DNA from: Virgibacillus_F sp049310925
Lineage (GTDB): Bacteria; Bacillota; Bacilli; Bacillales; Amphibacillaceae
Length of the DNA stretch: 64,000 bases
Direction of reading: 5' to 3'
NCBI RefSeq assembly: GCF_049310925.1
Contig: NZ_JBMERP010000004.1
Coordinates: 1-64,000, forward strand
Shown: positions 43,391 to 52,286 of the stretch, piece by piece
Layout: each line of letters begins with the position of its first letter
Position numbering within the stretch: the stretch's first letter is position 1
Position numbers and translations under genes: made by a program
The notes under the pieces: generated by a model
The model's database searches: none
Seen by the model: the letters and a program-made list of their open reading frames with translations, nothing else
What the model was told of the DNA's origin: nothing

Positions 43391-44887
43391 ATGGAAATGC
43401 AGCCATTTAAAAAGGTAACAGAAGCAAGTTATTTAACGGCCGAAAAAGCCTGGAGCTATCGGGCAATTCTTCGTTATTTTTATATTCAGCACGAGCGAAT
43501 GCGAGAGTTTCTTTTTCCAGAGGAAATTTATTCATATTTGGTAGATTTACAGGGGTTTAATGATTATTCAGAGGAACAATTACATAGTGATTTGGATCAA
43601 CTCACACGGTGGAATAACTTAATCGCACGACAGGAAACAGGCCGATCACGTTCGATTGAGGAATTCAAGAAAAAACGGTTCAGGTATCAATGTACACCAT
43701 ATACCGTCGAATTTGAGCGAATGATGCAGGAATTGGAAAAGGGCGGAGACGTATTTGGTGGGTCACTGGAAAAGAAAGAATTCGAGCGTTTGTATCAGGC
43801 GCTAACGGAATTGGAAACAATTGTGATGAATGAAACATTGCCTCCAGCCGATGAGTGTGCGCAATTGTGGAATGATGTGTTCACCTATTTTAGGGCGATT
43901 ACGAAAAACACAGCGGATTATATTGCCCATATTAATAGTGAACAGGCTGAGGAGCGGATGCAAACAGAGGCGTTCCTTGTTTTTAAGGATCAGTTTACGA
44001 CGTATCTGAGAGATTTTATTGTAGGATTACAGCAAACCGCATTAAAAATCCAGCAATTGCTGCAAAGTGTAACCAAACAGCAGCTTGAAGCTTTACAGAA
44101 GCAGGTTATTATTCACCAGCAACAGGTCCCGAGATTTGAGGATCTTGGGCTTTCTGAAGCGGATCAGTTAGAAGAACAGCAAGGAAAATGGGATAGCTTA
44201 ACGGCTTGGTTTTTAGGAAACCAACATGGCGAAAGTGAATTCGATATGCTTCAGATTAGAACGAATGAACAGATCCGCCGTATAACGCGCGTGGTTCAGC
44301 GGCTTGGGGAAAGGCACCAGTATTTCCGTAGCCGTAAGAAGGATTATTTACACTTAGCCAAATGGTTTGATTCGTTTACCGATGTCAAAGAGGCACATGA
44401 ATTATCGGCTGTCGTATTCGGTGTTTTTCATACACGGCATTTATTCAGTGACCATGTGCCAACAGACGATATCTACACCGATGTCTGGGACGAAACTCCA
44501 ATAACGCATGAAACAAAACCAAGGATTCGAAACTTCCGGGAGAAGACAAGAGCTGGAGCAATTATAAGCCAGCAGGAAGCAAAGGAACAAGCACGTCAAG
44601 AACACTTAAAACGTAAGCAGGAAGAACTGCAAACGCTGGAAAATTATATGCAAGGTAATGAAATACGGTTGGATCAGCTACCCGTGATTGAAACCCATGT
44701 CCGGAAAATGCTGCTGACCTGGATTGGCAAGGCAATGGCACGAAAAGACCGCACGTTTAAAACAGAGCATGGTCGAAAAATGAAAGTCATTGTATCGCCC
44801 AATGAGCGTGTTCGTGTCCAAGCCGAGGATGGGGTTATGGACATGCCGGCCGTTGTTTTTCAGTTTTTAGATGAGGTGAACGTATAA
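43391..44887 (+). CDS. jetA: Wadjet defence protein JetA (DUF2397/TIGR02677)
   Basis: A 498-residue protein of the DUF2397 type, the kleisin-like (MukF-like) subunit of a Wadjet SMC complex. It begins with a winged-helix-like region (YRAILRYFYIQHERMREFLFPEEIY), contains long helices in the middle (residues 180-330), and ends in LPVIETHVRKMLLTWIGKA. I chose the ATG at 43391 with GGGTGA before it; an in-frame TTG at 43376 is an alternative. First gene of a tight jetA-B-C-D operon with gaps of zero or overlaps. Family assignment rests on the four-gene architecture as much as on this sequence. Confidence 0.85.
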   Translation: MEMQPFKKVTEASYLTAEKAWSYRAILRYFYIQHERMREFLFPEEIYSYLVDLQGFNDYSEEQLHSDLDQLTRWNNLIARQETGRSRSIEEFKKKRFRYQCTPYTVEFERMMQELEKGGDVFGGSLEKKEFERLYQALTELETIVMNETLPPADECAQLWNDVFTYFRAITKNTADYIAHINSEQAEERMQTEAFLVFKDQFTTYLRDFIVGLQQTALKIQQLLQSVTKQQLEALQKQVIIHQQQVPRFEDLGLSEADQLEEQQGKWDSLTAWFLGNQHGESEFDMLQIRTNEQIRRITRVVQRLGERHQYFRSRKKDYLHLAKWFDSFTDVKEAHELSAVVFGVFHTRHLFSDHVPTDDIYTDVWDETPITHETKPRIRNFREKTRAGAIISQQEAKEQARQEHLKRKQEELQTLENYMQGNEIRLDQLPVIETHVRKMLLTWIGKAMARKDRTFKTEHGRKMKVIVSPNERVRVQAEDGVMDMPAVVFQFLDEVNV

Positions 44888-46069
44888 ATGGAAACTACTT
44901 TATTTGATGAAAAAGCACAAACAGCCTTGCGCACATTACTCGAAAAGTTTTGGGTGCTACGGATGAAGGATCCTGAAGTCTATCAGCTTATTCGAGAACG
45001 CGAACAAACCATCAAGCGCTACGTAGAAGATAAAATGGGCTTTGACCTCGTCGTTCATCAGCATTTTATAAAACTGGAAAAGATCCCAGTCGAGACGAAA
45101 GCGTGGATGGGCATGCAGGAGTTTTCTGACCCGCGTGATTATGCAATGTTTTGTTGTGCGCTGGCATTTACTGAAAACCGCACCGTAGACGAGCAGTTCC
45201 TCCTTTCCGATATTTGTGAGGATATTAAGGACATGTATCCTGGTGAATTTCCACTCGATTGGACCAACTACAGCCACCGTAAATCACTAGTACGGGTTAT
45301 CAAGCAACTGGAAAAGCTATCGATTCTATCGGTGGTAGAAGGGGAAGTTGAACAATTCGCAATGGACGAGGAACAGGAAGTGTTATATGAAACAACTGTT
45401 TATGCGCGCTATTTCATGCGGTCTTTTCAGGGTGATTTAAGCACGTATCAATCAACTACTGAAATATTAAACGATGAATGGGAACGACATGCTGCGGATG
45501 CAAGGAGAAAGCGAGTATACCGGAAATTGTTGTTGTCACCAGTTGTTCACCGGCAAAGCGAGGATGATCCGGACTTTGCTTATATTCGTAATTACCGGAA
45601 CAGGATTCGTGACGACATCGAGGAACACACGATGTTTCGGTTAGAAATCTTTAAAAATGCCGCATTGCTAGTTGCCGATGAGAAGAAACAGGAATTGACC
45701 CTGTTTCCTGATCAAAAAGCGTTAGCGGATATCGCGTTACACTTTGCTTCGTACTTGCGCGCGGAACTGGAAACATATTCACCAGATTCATTCGGTAATA
45801 TTCGCCTCACACGGGTCGCATTTGAGCAAATTACTGCTATCCTGCACAAGCGCTTTGGTGAAGGATGGAGTAAACAATACCGTGAGGGAACAACTGCCAG
45901 TACGACAAATGAATTGATCGCTTTATTAGTAGACTGGGAAATGCTTGAAAAAGAATCCGATACAAATGCCTTTATTGTTAAACCGTTAATCGGTCGTTTT
46001 TCAGGACATTATCCAAAAGACTTTTTGGAAAACAGGAAGGAGGAAGATGAACATGGAGAAGCAGAATAA
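44888..46069 (+). CDS. jetB: Wadjet defence protein JetB (DUF2398/TIGR02678)
   Basis: A 393-residue DUF2398-type protein, the winged-helix KITE/MukE-like partner that bridges kleisin and SMC heads. Recognisable parts are ALRTLLEKFWVLRMKDPEVY at the N-terminus and a later helical block (PRDYAMFCCALAFTENRTVD, about 82-101). The start codon follows the jetA stop directly and the end overlaps jetC, implying coupled translation. Established Wadjet knowledge supplies the role; nothing here is catalytic. Confidence 0.85.
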   Translation: METTLFDEKAQTALRTLLEKFWVLRMKDPEVYQLIREREQTIKRYVEDKMGFDLVVHQHFIKLEKIPVETKAWMGMQEFSDPRDYAMFCCALAFTENRTVDEQFLLSDICEDIKDMYPGEFPLDWTNYSHRKSLVRVIKQLEKLSILSVVEGEVEQFAMDEEQEVLYETTVYARYFMRSFQGDLSTYQSTTEILNDEWERHAADARRKRVYRKLLLSPVVHRQSEDDPDFAYIRNYRNRIRDDIEEHTMFRLEIFKNAALLVADEKKQELTLFPDQKALADIALHFASYLRAELETYSPDSFGNIRLTRVAFEQITAILHKRFGEGWSKQYREGTTASTTNELIALLVDWEMLEKESDTNAFIVKPLIGRFSGHYPKDFLENRKEEDEHGEAE

Positions 46070-49000
46070 ATGGAAAATGAATCGTGCGGGGCTGTTGAAC
46101 TTTTGGTATTACGATGATGAAATATTCGACTTCTCAGATGGAAAATTACTCTTGCGTGGGAGCAATGGATCTGGTAAATCAGTAACCATGCAAAGTATTC
46201 TTCCTGTGCTGCTGGACGGAAAAAAATCACCTGACCGCCTGGACCCATTTGGTTCAAAGGCGCGTAAAATGGAGGATTATTTACTTGGTGAAAAGGACAT
46301 TGTAGACCGTGATGAACGAACAGGTTATCTGTTTATTGAATATAAGCGTGAAGACACAAACCAATACATTACAACAGGGATTGGCTTGCAGGCCCGTCGC
46401 CATAAAACAATGAACTTCTGGGGATTTGCGATTACCGATAATCGCCGGATTGGCAAAGATTTTCAGCTGTATGAAGTGGAACATAACGCTGGAAAAAAAC
46501 AACAGATTCCATTATCACGTATTCAACTGGAAAACCGCATTGGAACTGGTGGTCAGGTCGTTCGGACGCAAGGCGATTATATGAAGCTTGTAAACAAATA
46601 CATATTTGGCTTTGAAACAATTGAAGCGTATGAGGACTTAATCAAGCTACTGATTCAACTCCGCAGTCCAAAGCTTTCCAAGGATTTTAAACCAACAGTT
46701 ATTTATGAAATTCTGGAAGCTGCATTGCCACCACTGACTGACGAAGATCTGCGTCATCTGTCAGATACGATTGAACATATGGATCAAACGAAACAACAAA
46801 TCGAACAGCTCGAACGGGAACATGAGGCTGTAAGTAAGCTGATCAAACGCTATGATGCCTATAACGAATATGCACTTGTTGAAAAGGCAAACGGTTTTGT
46901 GGATTCGAAAAAACGCCTTACAAATGAAGAAAAAGCTGTCCAGGAAAAAGTGGAACAAAATCAGAAGCTTGAACGTGAGATTGCTAGCTTGAAAGCACGG
47001 GCACTTGAACTGGAGCAGTCCTCCCAAGTTTTGGAACAAAAGCGAAACAGATTGCAGGGCCATAAGGTCTGGAATTTAGAAAAAGAACGGACAGAAGAAC
47101 GAAATGCCTGGAATGATCTAGAGACAGATTTAGATAAAAAAGACAAGCAACAGACGGATAAAAAGCGCCAGGAACTTGCGACCAAGGCGGATCAGGAAAA
47201 GTTGGAAGCGGAGATCGTCTCAATTGATAGTGAGCTGGACGATATGCTTGAAGACCTGGTTACAGCAGCTGAAGATTCCTCGTTTGGGCAACACGAACTC
47301 AATGTACAAGACTTTCAACGGCATAAGGAAACAGAACACGATTTCACAGTATGGAAGCTAGAAGCTGAGCGCCATTTTCAGTTACTGGATGAAATCAGTG
47401 ATCAACTCCGAACCTATGAACAATTAAAGAAGGAGCTTACAGATTTTGATCGATTAATCGCCTCTGTCAAACAGGATGTCGATAAACTAAAGCAAGAAGA
47501 AAGCGATTGGCTTGGTATTTTTGAAAAAGATAAACAAGATAAATTGGACAAAATTCACGCATGGACAGAAAACCATTCTTTTTTTGAAATAGATCAAGCT
47601 ATTTTGCAGCAAACAGCACGTGATATGTATCAATTATATGAGCCGATTAACTATGAAAAAATACGGGTTCCGTTTGTTAGAGCCAACAGTGAATTCCAAC
47701 TTCGAATTAATGAAGATATCGCAACACACAACAGTCAATACAAGGAATTAGGAAATAAGATTACAGAAAAGCAAGCTGAACTTACCGATTGGAAAAATAA
47801 ACACGATCCGGAGCCGCCGAACCAGCAACAGGAAACAAAAGATGCTCGAAAACAATTGAAAGATGCAGGAAACAAATTTATACCTTTCTATGAAGCGGTA
47901 GAATTTCATGAGCATGTGCCTGAAGATGTACGCAAACGAATCGAAGCGGCTTTGTTAGACACAGGGTTACTTGACGCATTGATAACAGCAGAAGAAACAG
48001 CTGTCCAACATGACCGTGTTATCCAAGCAAAACCTAACATGATGGCCTATACACTTGCAGACTTTTTATTGCCAGATGTTGGAGCTGATTCTGTCGTGTC
48101 CTCTGTCAAAATTGATGAAGTCTTACGCAGTATTTTAGTTGACGGTGAAACGATAGATGATGTGGTTATTCATGAGGACGGTAGTTATGCCATTGGCTTG
48201 TTGCATGGACATGCGGTGCCAGTTGACAACGTCAGGTTCATTGGTCGGAACGCGCGAAAACGGTACCGTGAAGAACAAATCGAACGGATAACAGCGGAAA
48301 TCGAGACGTTGCAAGAGCAGCAACAGGGGATTGTTTGGGTAGTTGATGAGCTGAAAAAGGATATTCAGTCCGCAGACAATTCTTTGCAAAAATTTCCGAA
48401 CGATGACGATTTACAGGAGAGCTTTCTAAATATTGAGAAGAAGCGGTTTGAAATTAAAGAAAATGAAAAGCAGTTGCAACGACTCGACGTCCAAATGAAT
48501 GACACGTACAAGCGCTACCAGACAGTGAAGGGAACGCTTGACACCCAAACACGCACGTTAAATATTGAGTTTTCCTTCACCGCCTATGCAGAAGCCAAAA
48601 GCCGAATGCGTCACTATGAAAAGGATTTACACGGATTAATTAACAAGCACATAACGTACCGACATAAACAGGAAAGTTTAAATCAGGCAAGCAACCGCTT
48701 GAAGGAATTAATTGCAGAAGTCGATGAGTTGAGCGGTGAAATAAATATATTGACGGATAAAAAAGATCGAAAAGCACAAAACATCACTGAAATCGAAAAA
48801 CAACTGGAATCAGAAGGTGTAGCGGACATCCGCAAGCAAATCCAGGATGTTCAGCAGGCACTAAAGGAAACAGACAGAGAACTCTCTGAAAATAAGACAC
48901 AGCTTCCATATAAAGAAGCGGATAAACGGACGCTTATGCTTGAAATCGAAAAGCAAAATCAGCAAATCAGGTTCCTGCAGCATTTAATTGAAGCATGGCA

Positions 49001-50192
49001 GGAAACTTTTTCACGGGAAATCAATTATGGATTTATTTCCGTACCAGAGGATATCGATGTGCCGGACAAGCTAGCTGCATGGGTAGATAAAAACTATAAG
49101 CAAGTACTAAAGGAAAAAGACAACTCGAAAATAGAAGGTCAGCTGACAAGTGTGTACCATGAACAACAATCAAACTTAGTGGAATATCGTATGTCAGACA
49201 CATATATGCCGGCAACAGAGCTGCCATGGATGAACGAGGGATGGACAGAGGAACAACGAATTCTCATTAGTAATTGGCAACAAAAAGCAAGCCGCCGTTT
49301 GATCCAGCTCGATTTTCAAGGGAAGCGGGTTAGTCCCTATTATATAGAAGATAGAATTAATCAGGATCGCTTGCGCCAGCAAACCATGCTTGATACGCAA
49401 GACAGGCAGTTGTATGAAGAAATATTGTATGATTCTGTAGGAAAAAAACTGCGTAGCCGGATTAACCGGGCTCAAGGCTGGACAAAGAAAATGGATTCAC
49501 TAATGGCAAACAGTGATTCATCATCAGGCTTATCGTTCTCCATTCGTTGGAAGCCACGAACAGCTGAGACAGAAGCAGAACTTGATACGAAGGAATTAGT
49601 TGATTTACTGCGCCGTGACCCACGGCTGTTGAAGGAAGAGGATTTAAACCAGGTAATCGAGCATTTCCGCTCGCGAATTGAAAATGCCAAAGAACTTGTT
49701 GAAATTAAAGGCGAGGGAAGCACATTATTGCAGGTGTTAAAGGATGTGCTCGATTATCGAAATTGGTTTTCATTTGTATTGTCCTATCAGCGTGAAGGCG
49801 AACCGAAGCGGGAACTAACAAATCATGCCTTCTACAAGTTTAGTGGTGGTGAAAAGGCTATGGCGATGTACATTCCATTGTTCACGGCCTGTTACTCGAG
49901 ATACCTCGAAGCAGACCCGACAGCACCATTTATTATTACATTAGATGAAGCATTTGCAGGTGTCGATGAAAACAATATTGGTAATATGTTTGAAATTATT
50001 GAGGAGCTTGGATTTGATTACATGATGAATTCCCAGGTGCTGTGGGGAGATTATGCGACCATTTCATCCTTATCAATCTGTGAATTGATTCGTCCAAAAA
50101 ATGCAAGCTACGTTTCCGTTATCCGTTACCATTGGGATGGATCAACGCGGAAGTTATTAGTCGATGATGAAGAAGCGGTTGTGAGCGAATGA
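46053..50192 (+). CDS. jetC: Wadjet SMC-like ATPase JetC (TIGR02680)
   Basis: A roughly 1380-residue SMC/MukB-like ATPase. Walker A GSNGSGKSVT lies at the N-terminus (about residue 36), long coiled coils span roughly 230-1150 with a hinge-like central part near 650-760, and the C-terminal head holds the signature FSGGEKAMAMY (about 1262) and Walker B FIITLDEAFAGVDENN (about 1293). The full ATPase set is intact, so it should dimerise, bind DNA and extrude loops. AAGGAGG at 46037-46043 favours the ATG at 46053 over 46047. It overlaps jetB by 17 bp and jetD by 4 bp. Confidence 0.93.
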   Translation: MEKQNKWKMNRAGLLNFWYYDDEIFDFSDGKLLLRGSNGSGKSVTMQSILPVLLDGKKSPDRLDPFGSKARKMEDYLLGEKDIVDRDERTGYLFIEYKREDTNQYITTGIGLQARRHKTMNFWGFAITDNRRIGKDFQLYEVEHNAGKKQQIPLSRIQLENRIGTGGQVVRTQGDYMKLVNKYIFGFETIEAYEDLIKLLIQLRSPKLSKDFKPTVIYEILEAALPPLTDEDLRHLSDTIEHMDQTKQQIEQLEREHEAVSKLIKRYDAYNEYALVEKANGFVDSKKRLTNEEKAVQEKVEQNQKLEREIASLKARALELEQSSQVLEQKRNRLQGHKVWNLEKERTEERNAWNDLETDLDKKDKQQTDKKRQELATKADQEKLEAEIVSIDSELDDMLEDLVTAAEDSSFGQHELNVQDFQRHKETEHDFTVWKLEAERHFQLLDEISDQLRTYEQLKKELTDFDRLIASVKQDVDKLKQEESDWLGIFEKDKQDKLDKIHAWTENHSFFEIDQAILQQTARDMYQLYEPINYEKIRVPFVRANSEFQLRINEDIATHNSQYKELGNKITEKQAELTDWKNKHDPEPPNQQQETKDARKQLKDAGNKFIPFYEAVEFHEHVPEDVRKRIEAALLDTGLLDALITAEETAVQHDRVIQAKPNMMAYTLADFLLPDVGADSVVSSVKIDEVLRSILVDGETIDDVVIHEDGSYAIGLLHGHAVPVDNVRFIGRNARKRYREEQIERITAEIETLQEQQQGIVWVVDELKKDIQSADNSLQKFPNDDDLQESFLNIEKKRFEIKENEKQLQRLDVQMNDTYKRYQTVKGTLDTQTRTLNIEFSFTAYAEAKSRMRHYEKDLHGLINKHITYRHKQESLNQASNRLKELIAEVDELSGEINILTDKKDRKAQNITEIEKQLESEGVADIRKQIQDVQQALKETDRELSENKTQLPYKEADKRTLMLEIEKQNQQIRFLQHLIEAWQETFSREINYGFISVPEDIDVPDKLAAWVDKNYKQVLKEKDNSKIEGQLTSVYHEQQSNLVEYRMSDTYMPATELPWMNEGWTEEQRILISNWQQKASRRLIQLDFQGKRVSPYYIEDRINQDRLRQQTMLDTQDRQLYEEILYDSVGKKLRSRINRAQGWTKKMDSLMANSDSSSGLSFSIRWKPRTAETEAELDTKELVDLLRRDPRLLKEEDLNQVIEHFRSRIENAKELVEIKGEGSTLLQVLKDVLDYRNWFSFVLSYQREGEPKRELTNHAFYKFSGGEKAMAMYIPLFTACYSRYLEADPTAPFIITLDEAFAGVDENNIGNMFEIIEELGFDYMMNSQVLWGDYATISSLSICELIRPKNASYVSVIRYHWDGSTRKLLVDDEEAVVSE

Positions 50193-51484
50193 TAAAGGAA
50201 GCGGTAGCGTTTTTTAAAAGTGAAAGTGCGTACAAACGGTTGTTTCGTGATTTTAGGAAGAAGTACGAATCACTTGGACGGATAGGTGGCAATGTATCGA
50301 TAAAGAAATACTCCGATGACGAACTGGACGTCATTGGAGGCTTTTTTGGCATGCCAGGGGATGTGCTTCGGTCTGGTAGCGTGGTCTCTATGGTTAGATT
50401 TGAAGCGCAGTTAAAGGAAACGCGATTTGGTGAGGTTGAGTTGAAGGAATTATTGGATGCTTATTTTGGTGAAGTGATCGTTTCAAAAAAAGATGTGCAG
50501 GCGGAGAAAATTGCAAAATATAGGGCGCTCTTGGATGAATTATGTGTAGAGTATCCGGTGCTTGAGGGTTGGTTGAAGTTTTTACAAGGAAAACCGGTGG
50601 AAGGTCGATGGATTGTTCGGTTGGCGATGGATGATGCCGAGCGATTTGTTGGGATGGTGCGCTGGTTGAGTGATGCTATGACAGGTTTACCTGATGTTGC
50701 CGAACGACTGCCGATGTTTAGTCAGCGGATTACAGCTAACCCACATGCATTTGATTTGCACACAGACTTAGGGAAGATGTTTTTGCATGTGTTGACGGTA
50801 AATGAAGGATTTTGCGAAGAAGAGGAGGAGGCTGTTTCGATTCCAAAAACGACAGAAGCGGTGAATGACCTGTTGCAGCGACATAACATTTTTCGTGACG
50901 ATCTACTAAATTTCGTTACATGTGCGGGTTTTTATGCGGAAACCGATGGCGGTGAGCATTCTGTTTGGCGAGAAGCGGTTAGCAACCATACCGTGCAAAA
51001 TGTTCCATTGCGGGAACTTGTTTCATTGAAACGGGTTTATCCAGCTTACGGAAACGATGTTTGGATTGTTGAAAACTCCGGTGTATGTTCGACATTGTTA
51101 GATTATGAACCGGGCATTCCAATTATTAGTACCAACGGCCAATTTAAATTGGCTGCGTTACTGTTACTTGATTTGTTGGTAGCAGAAGGATGCATACTTC
51201 ACTATGCAGGAGATTTTGACCCAGAGGGACTGGGGATGGCACAACGGTTGCTGGAAAGATATCCGGGCCATGCTAAGCTTTGGAGAATGAGTTTGGGAGA
51301 CTATCAGAAAACTATGCCTGTAAAAGAGTTAAGTCAGGTTCAATTGGAGAAGTTAAAAGGTATTGGTACCGTGGAATTGGCTGAGGTTGAAGAAGAGATG
51401 AGAGAGCTTGGAATGGCAGGGTATCAGGAGGCTCTTGTTGAAGAGATGGTCGGGGATTTGCGAAATTCTAGAACAGCTGGATAG
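50189..51484 (+). CDS. jetD: Wadjet nuclease JetD (DUF3323/DUF2399, Toprim-like)
   Basis: A 431-residue protein with an N-terminal DUF3323-type arm and a C-terminal DUF2399 Toprim domain. The metal-binding motif is YAGDFDPEGLGMAQRLL (about 337-353), with the Asp-x-Asp of topoisomerase-VI-like Toprim folds; the preceding IISTNGQFKLAALLLLDLL leads into it. In characterised Wadjet systems JetD cuts the plasmid when the SMC motor stalls. Start overlaps jetC by ATGA. The active-site residues look intact, so the system is probably functional. Confidence 0.88.
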   Translation: MIKEAVAFFKSESAYKRLFRDFRKKYESLGRIGGNVSIKKYSDDELDVIGGFFGMPGDVLRSGSVVSMVRFEAQLKETRFGEVELKELLDAYFGEVIVSKKDVQAEKIAKYRALLDELCVEYPVLEGWLKFLQGKPVEGRWIVRLAMDDAERFVGMVRWLSDAMTGLPDVAERLPMFSQRITANPHAFDLHTDLGKMFLHVLTVNEGFCEEEEEAVSIPKTTEAVNDLLQRHNIFRDDLLNFVTCAGFYAETDGGEHSVWREAVSNHTVQNVPLRELVSLKRVYPAYGNDVWIVENSGVCSTLLDYEPGIPIISTNGQFKLAALLLLDLLVAEGCILHYAGDFDPEGLGMAQRLLERYPGHAKLWRMSLGDYQKTMPVKELSQVQLEKLKGIGTVELAEVEEEMRELGMAGYQEALVEEMVGDLRNSRTAG

Positions 51485-51491
51485 TGATTAT

Positions 51492-51541
51492 GGGATGGAA
51501 ATCTAATTTTGTTCATGTTGAAAAACAGATTTCCAACTCCC
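51492..51541 (+). terminator. hairpin after jetD, possible terminator
   Basis: GGAAATCT (51497-51504) pairs with AGATTTCC (51527-51534), extended by GGGA/TCCC-like bases, but no T-run follows, so function as a terminator is uncertain. Confidence 0.35.
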
Positions 51542-51632
51542 GATTAATATGAGATTTCATATTATGTTCGGTTATCGAATTTTCGAGTGGGTGATAGACT
51601 GAATAAAACATCAATTAAAAGGAGGCGTTACT

Positions 51633-51809
51633 TTGGCAGAGCATACAATTGAAGATATATTTGAAGCAATTATTAAAGAATTATCAGGAGATGTTAAGGA
51701 AGTTAAAGAGAGAGTAAGTAATTTGGAAATAGGAATAGAAGAGATGAGAACAGAAATGCAAGAAATGAAAACTGTGTTTAAATATGACATTCAAAAATCA
51801 GGTGTTTAG
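51633..51809 (+). CDS. small coiled-coil protein, 58 aa
   Basis: A 58-residue ORF starting with TTG behind an excellent AAAGGAGGCGTTAC ribosome site. The protein begins AEHTIEDIFEAIIKELSGDV and continues as a heptad-rich, acidic/basic helix (VKERVSNLEIGIEEMRTEMQ), so it is almost certainly a coiled coil. It resembles the N-terminal part of small coiled-coil proteins common near phage and mobile genes; sequence just after the stop (51810-51850) could encode further residues in other frames, so it may be a truncated remnant. It lies between the Wadjet operon and csrA. Function unknown. Confidence 0.55.
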   Translation: MAEHTIEDIFEAIIKELSGDVKEVKERVSNLEIGIEEMRTEMQEMKTVFKYDIQKSGV

Positions 51810-51960
51810 TACAAGAACTTAACACAAGAAGTCATGGATGTAAGGATAGAGTAGGCTATACTGCAAGAGGGAAACTAGTAAAACGTGCTGATGCATGCTT
51901 GTTTTTTTGGTTTTTATCCGATTCCTTCAAAATAATTATAAAATTTTCTTTAAAAATAGT

Positions 51961-51986
51961 TAAACATTTCCTATCGATGCCGATAT
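51961..51986 (+). promoter_or_regulatory. sigma-D (motility) promoter of csrA-hag
   Basis: TAAA (51961-51964), 14-bp spacer, GCCGATAT (51979-51986) is a perfect match to the SigD consensus. It lies 31 bp before the csrA start. The rest of the 533-bp gap after jetD holds the hairpin and the 58-residue ORF. Confidence 0.9.
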
Positions 51987-52017
51987 AAGTAGTACATCAT
52001 CAGGGAGGATGATAAGC

Positions 52018-52212
52018 ATGGCCTTAACGTTAGGGAGAAAGCCCGGAGAAAAACTCTATATCATTGATCTAAATGGCAACGAAATAGAAATTGAGGTCGT
52101 CAAAGGCGACCGAAACAAGCTTGAGGGTTATATGAGATTACGAGTGAACGCTCCAAAAGATTACAAGGTTCTCAGAGGAGAGCTGTACACAGAATTTGAT
52201 AGTAACTCTTAA
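52018..52212 (+). CDS. csrA: carbon storage regulator CsrA
   Basis: A 64-residue RNA-binding translational repressor that dimerises through swapped beta-strands. It keeps the LTLGRKPGEKL strand and the RVNAPKDYKVLRGELY segment, with the RNA-contacting Arg of the R-x-E motif. It is more divergent than most CsrA proteins (an LNGNEIEIEVVKGDRNKLEG middle). GGGAGG at 52003-52008 fits the ATG at 52018; the ATG at 52009 is too close. It lies 74 bp upstream of flagellin, behind a sigma-D promoter. In B. subtilis CsrA represses hag translation, with FliW as antagonist; fliW is not adjacent here. Confidence 0.88.
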   Translation: MALTLGRKPGEKLYIIDLNGNEIEIEVVKGDRNKLEGYMRLRVNAPKDYKVLRGELYTEFDSNS

Positions 52213-52229
52213 AGAGAGTTGTTATAGAT

Positions 52230-52286
52230 GCGAGACATAAGGATGTGGCTCGCAAAAAAATTACACTTACATGGAGGTAAGGAAAA
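52230..52286 (+). promoter_or_regulatory. hag leader with two CsrA-type GGA sites
   Basis: GCGAG (52230-52234) and CTCGC (52249-52253) close a hairpin whose 14-nt loop displays AAGGAT, a typical CsrA target. A second ATGGAGG site (52271-52277) is the ribosome site itself, 9 nt before the ATG. This matches the two-site layout known for the B. subtilis hag leader. Confidence 0.65.
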
